DNA of 6,555 bases from the NCBI GenBank assembly GCA_029267975.1, contig JAJUHH010000172.1:1-6555 (forward strand), written 5' to 3'. Origin of the DNA: Clostridiales bacterium (GTDB lineage Bacteria; Bacillota; Clostridia; Lachnospirales; Lachnospiraceae). Position numbers and translations under genes: made by a program. Below, in pieces: positions 6,513-6,555 of the stretch. Position 1 is the first letter of the stretch. Each line of letters opens with the position of its first letter. Below the pieces are notes generated by a model, which had not been told where the DNA came from, made no database searches, and saw nothing but the letters and a program-made list of their open reading frames with translations.

Positions 6513-6555
6513 TACCGCCCCTCCATCTGATGAAATCCGAGCGGCTGCAGGGAAA
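6512..6555 (-). CDS. C-terminal end of an unidentified upstream gene (partial)
   Basis: A reading frame entering from the right edge ends SLQPLGFHQMEGR and then TAA at 6514-6512. The stop overlaps the thpR ATG by one base, and the thpR ribosome binding site lies inside its last codons. This is the usual geometry of coupled operon genes. The LGF-type ending faintly resembles the C-terminus of GNAT acetyltransferases, but 13 residues are far too few to name a family. Confidence 0.4.
   Translation of the reverse strand, partial: SLQPLGFHQMEGR

Noticed and set aside
1..6555. A new defence, mobile or CRISPR-type system
   Set aside because: Every gene of useful length belongs to a well-known housekeeping family, and there are no transposase, integrase, repeat array or toxin-antitoxin signatures.

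Overview
This window looks like a chromosomal housekeeping segment from a Gram-positive anaerobe of the Clostridia. A Lachnospiraceae-like relative is my best guess, inferred from the style of the UvrA and UvrB proteins, the strong AGGAGG-type ribosome binding sites, the near-consensus sigma-A promoter and the LexA-like GAAC-N4-GTTC elements. No 16S or other taxonomic marker is present. All supported genes lie on the minus strand, so the biological order runs from the right end of the window to the left. I see no tRNA, rRNA, CRISPR array, insertion sequence, prophage gene or toxin-antitoxin pair. The many plus-strand open frames are antisense shadows of the real genes.

Reading right to left: the last few codons of an unidentified gene (6555-6512) overlap by one base the start of an RNA 2',3'-cyclic phosphodiesterase, thpR (6512-5970). 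A 119-base gap holds a weak promoter candidate and a small tandem repeat. Next is a YaiI/YqxD-family PIN-like protein (5850-5386), which starts at TTG. The 139-base gap before uvrB carries the clearest regulatory region: an extended -10 promoter, two LexA-box-like elements on either side of it, and two ATGTA/TACAT dyads. Then come uvrB (5246-3267) and uvrA (3226-380), 40 bases apart, and a YfbR-type HD-domain 5'-deoxynucleotidase (from 369, cut by the left edge), whose ribosome binding site overlaps the uvrA stop codon.

Functionally, uvrB and uvrA encode the damage-recognition half of nucleotide excision repair. UvrA loads UvrB onto lesions, and UvrC and UvrD, which are not in this window, would finish the job. 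The tight link to yfbR suggests co-transcription of repair with a deoxynucleoside monophosphate phosphatase. I found no previously undescribed system here. The points most worth checking are the SOS-type control region of uvrB and the uvrB-uvrA-yfbR linkage.
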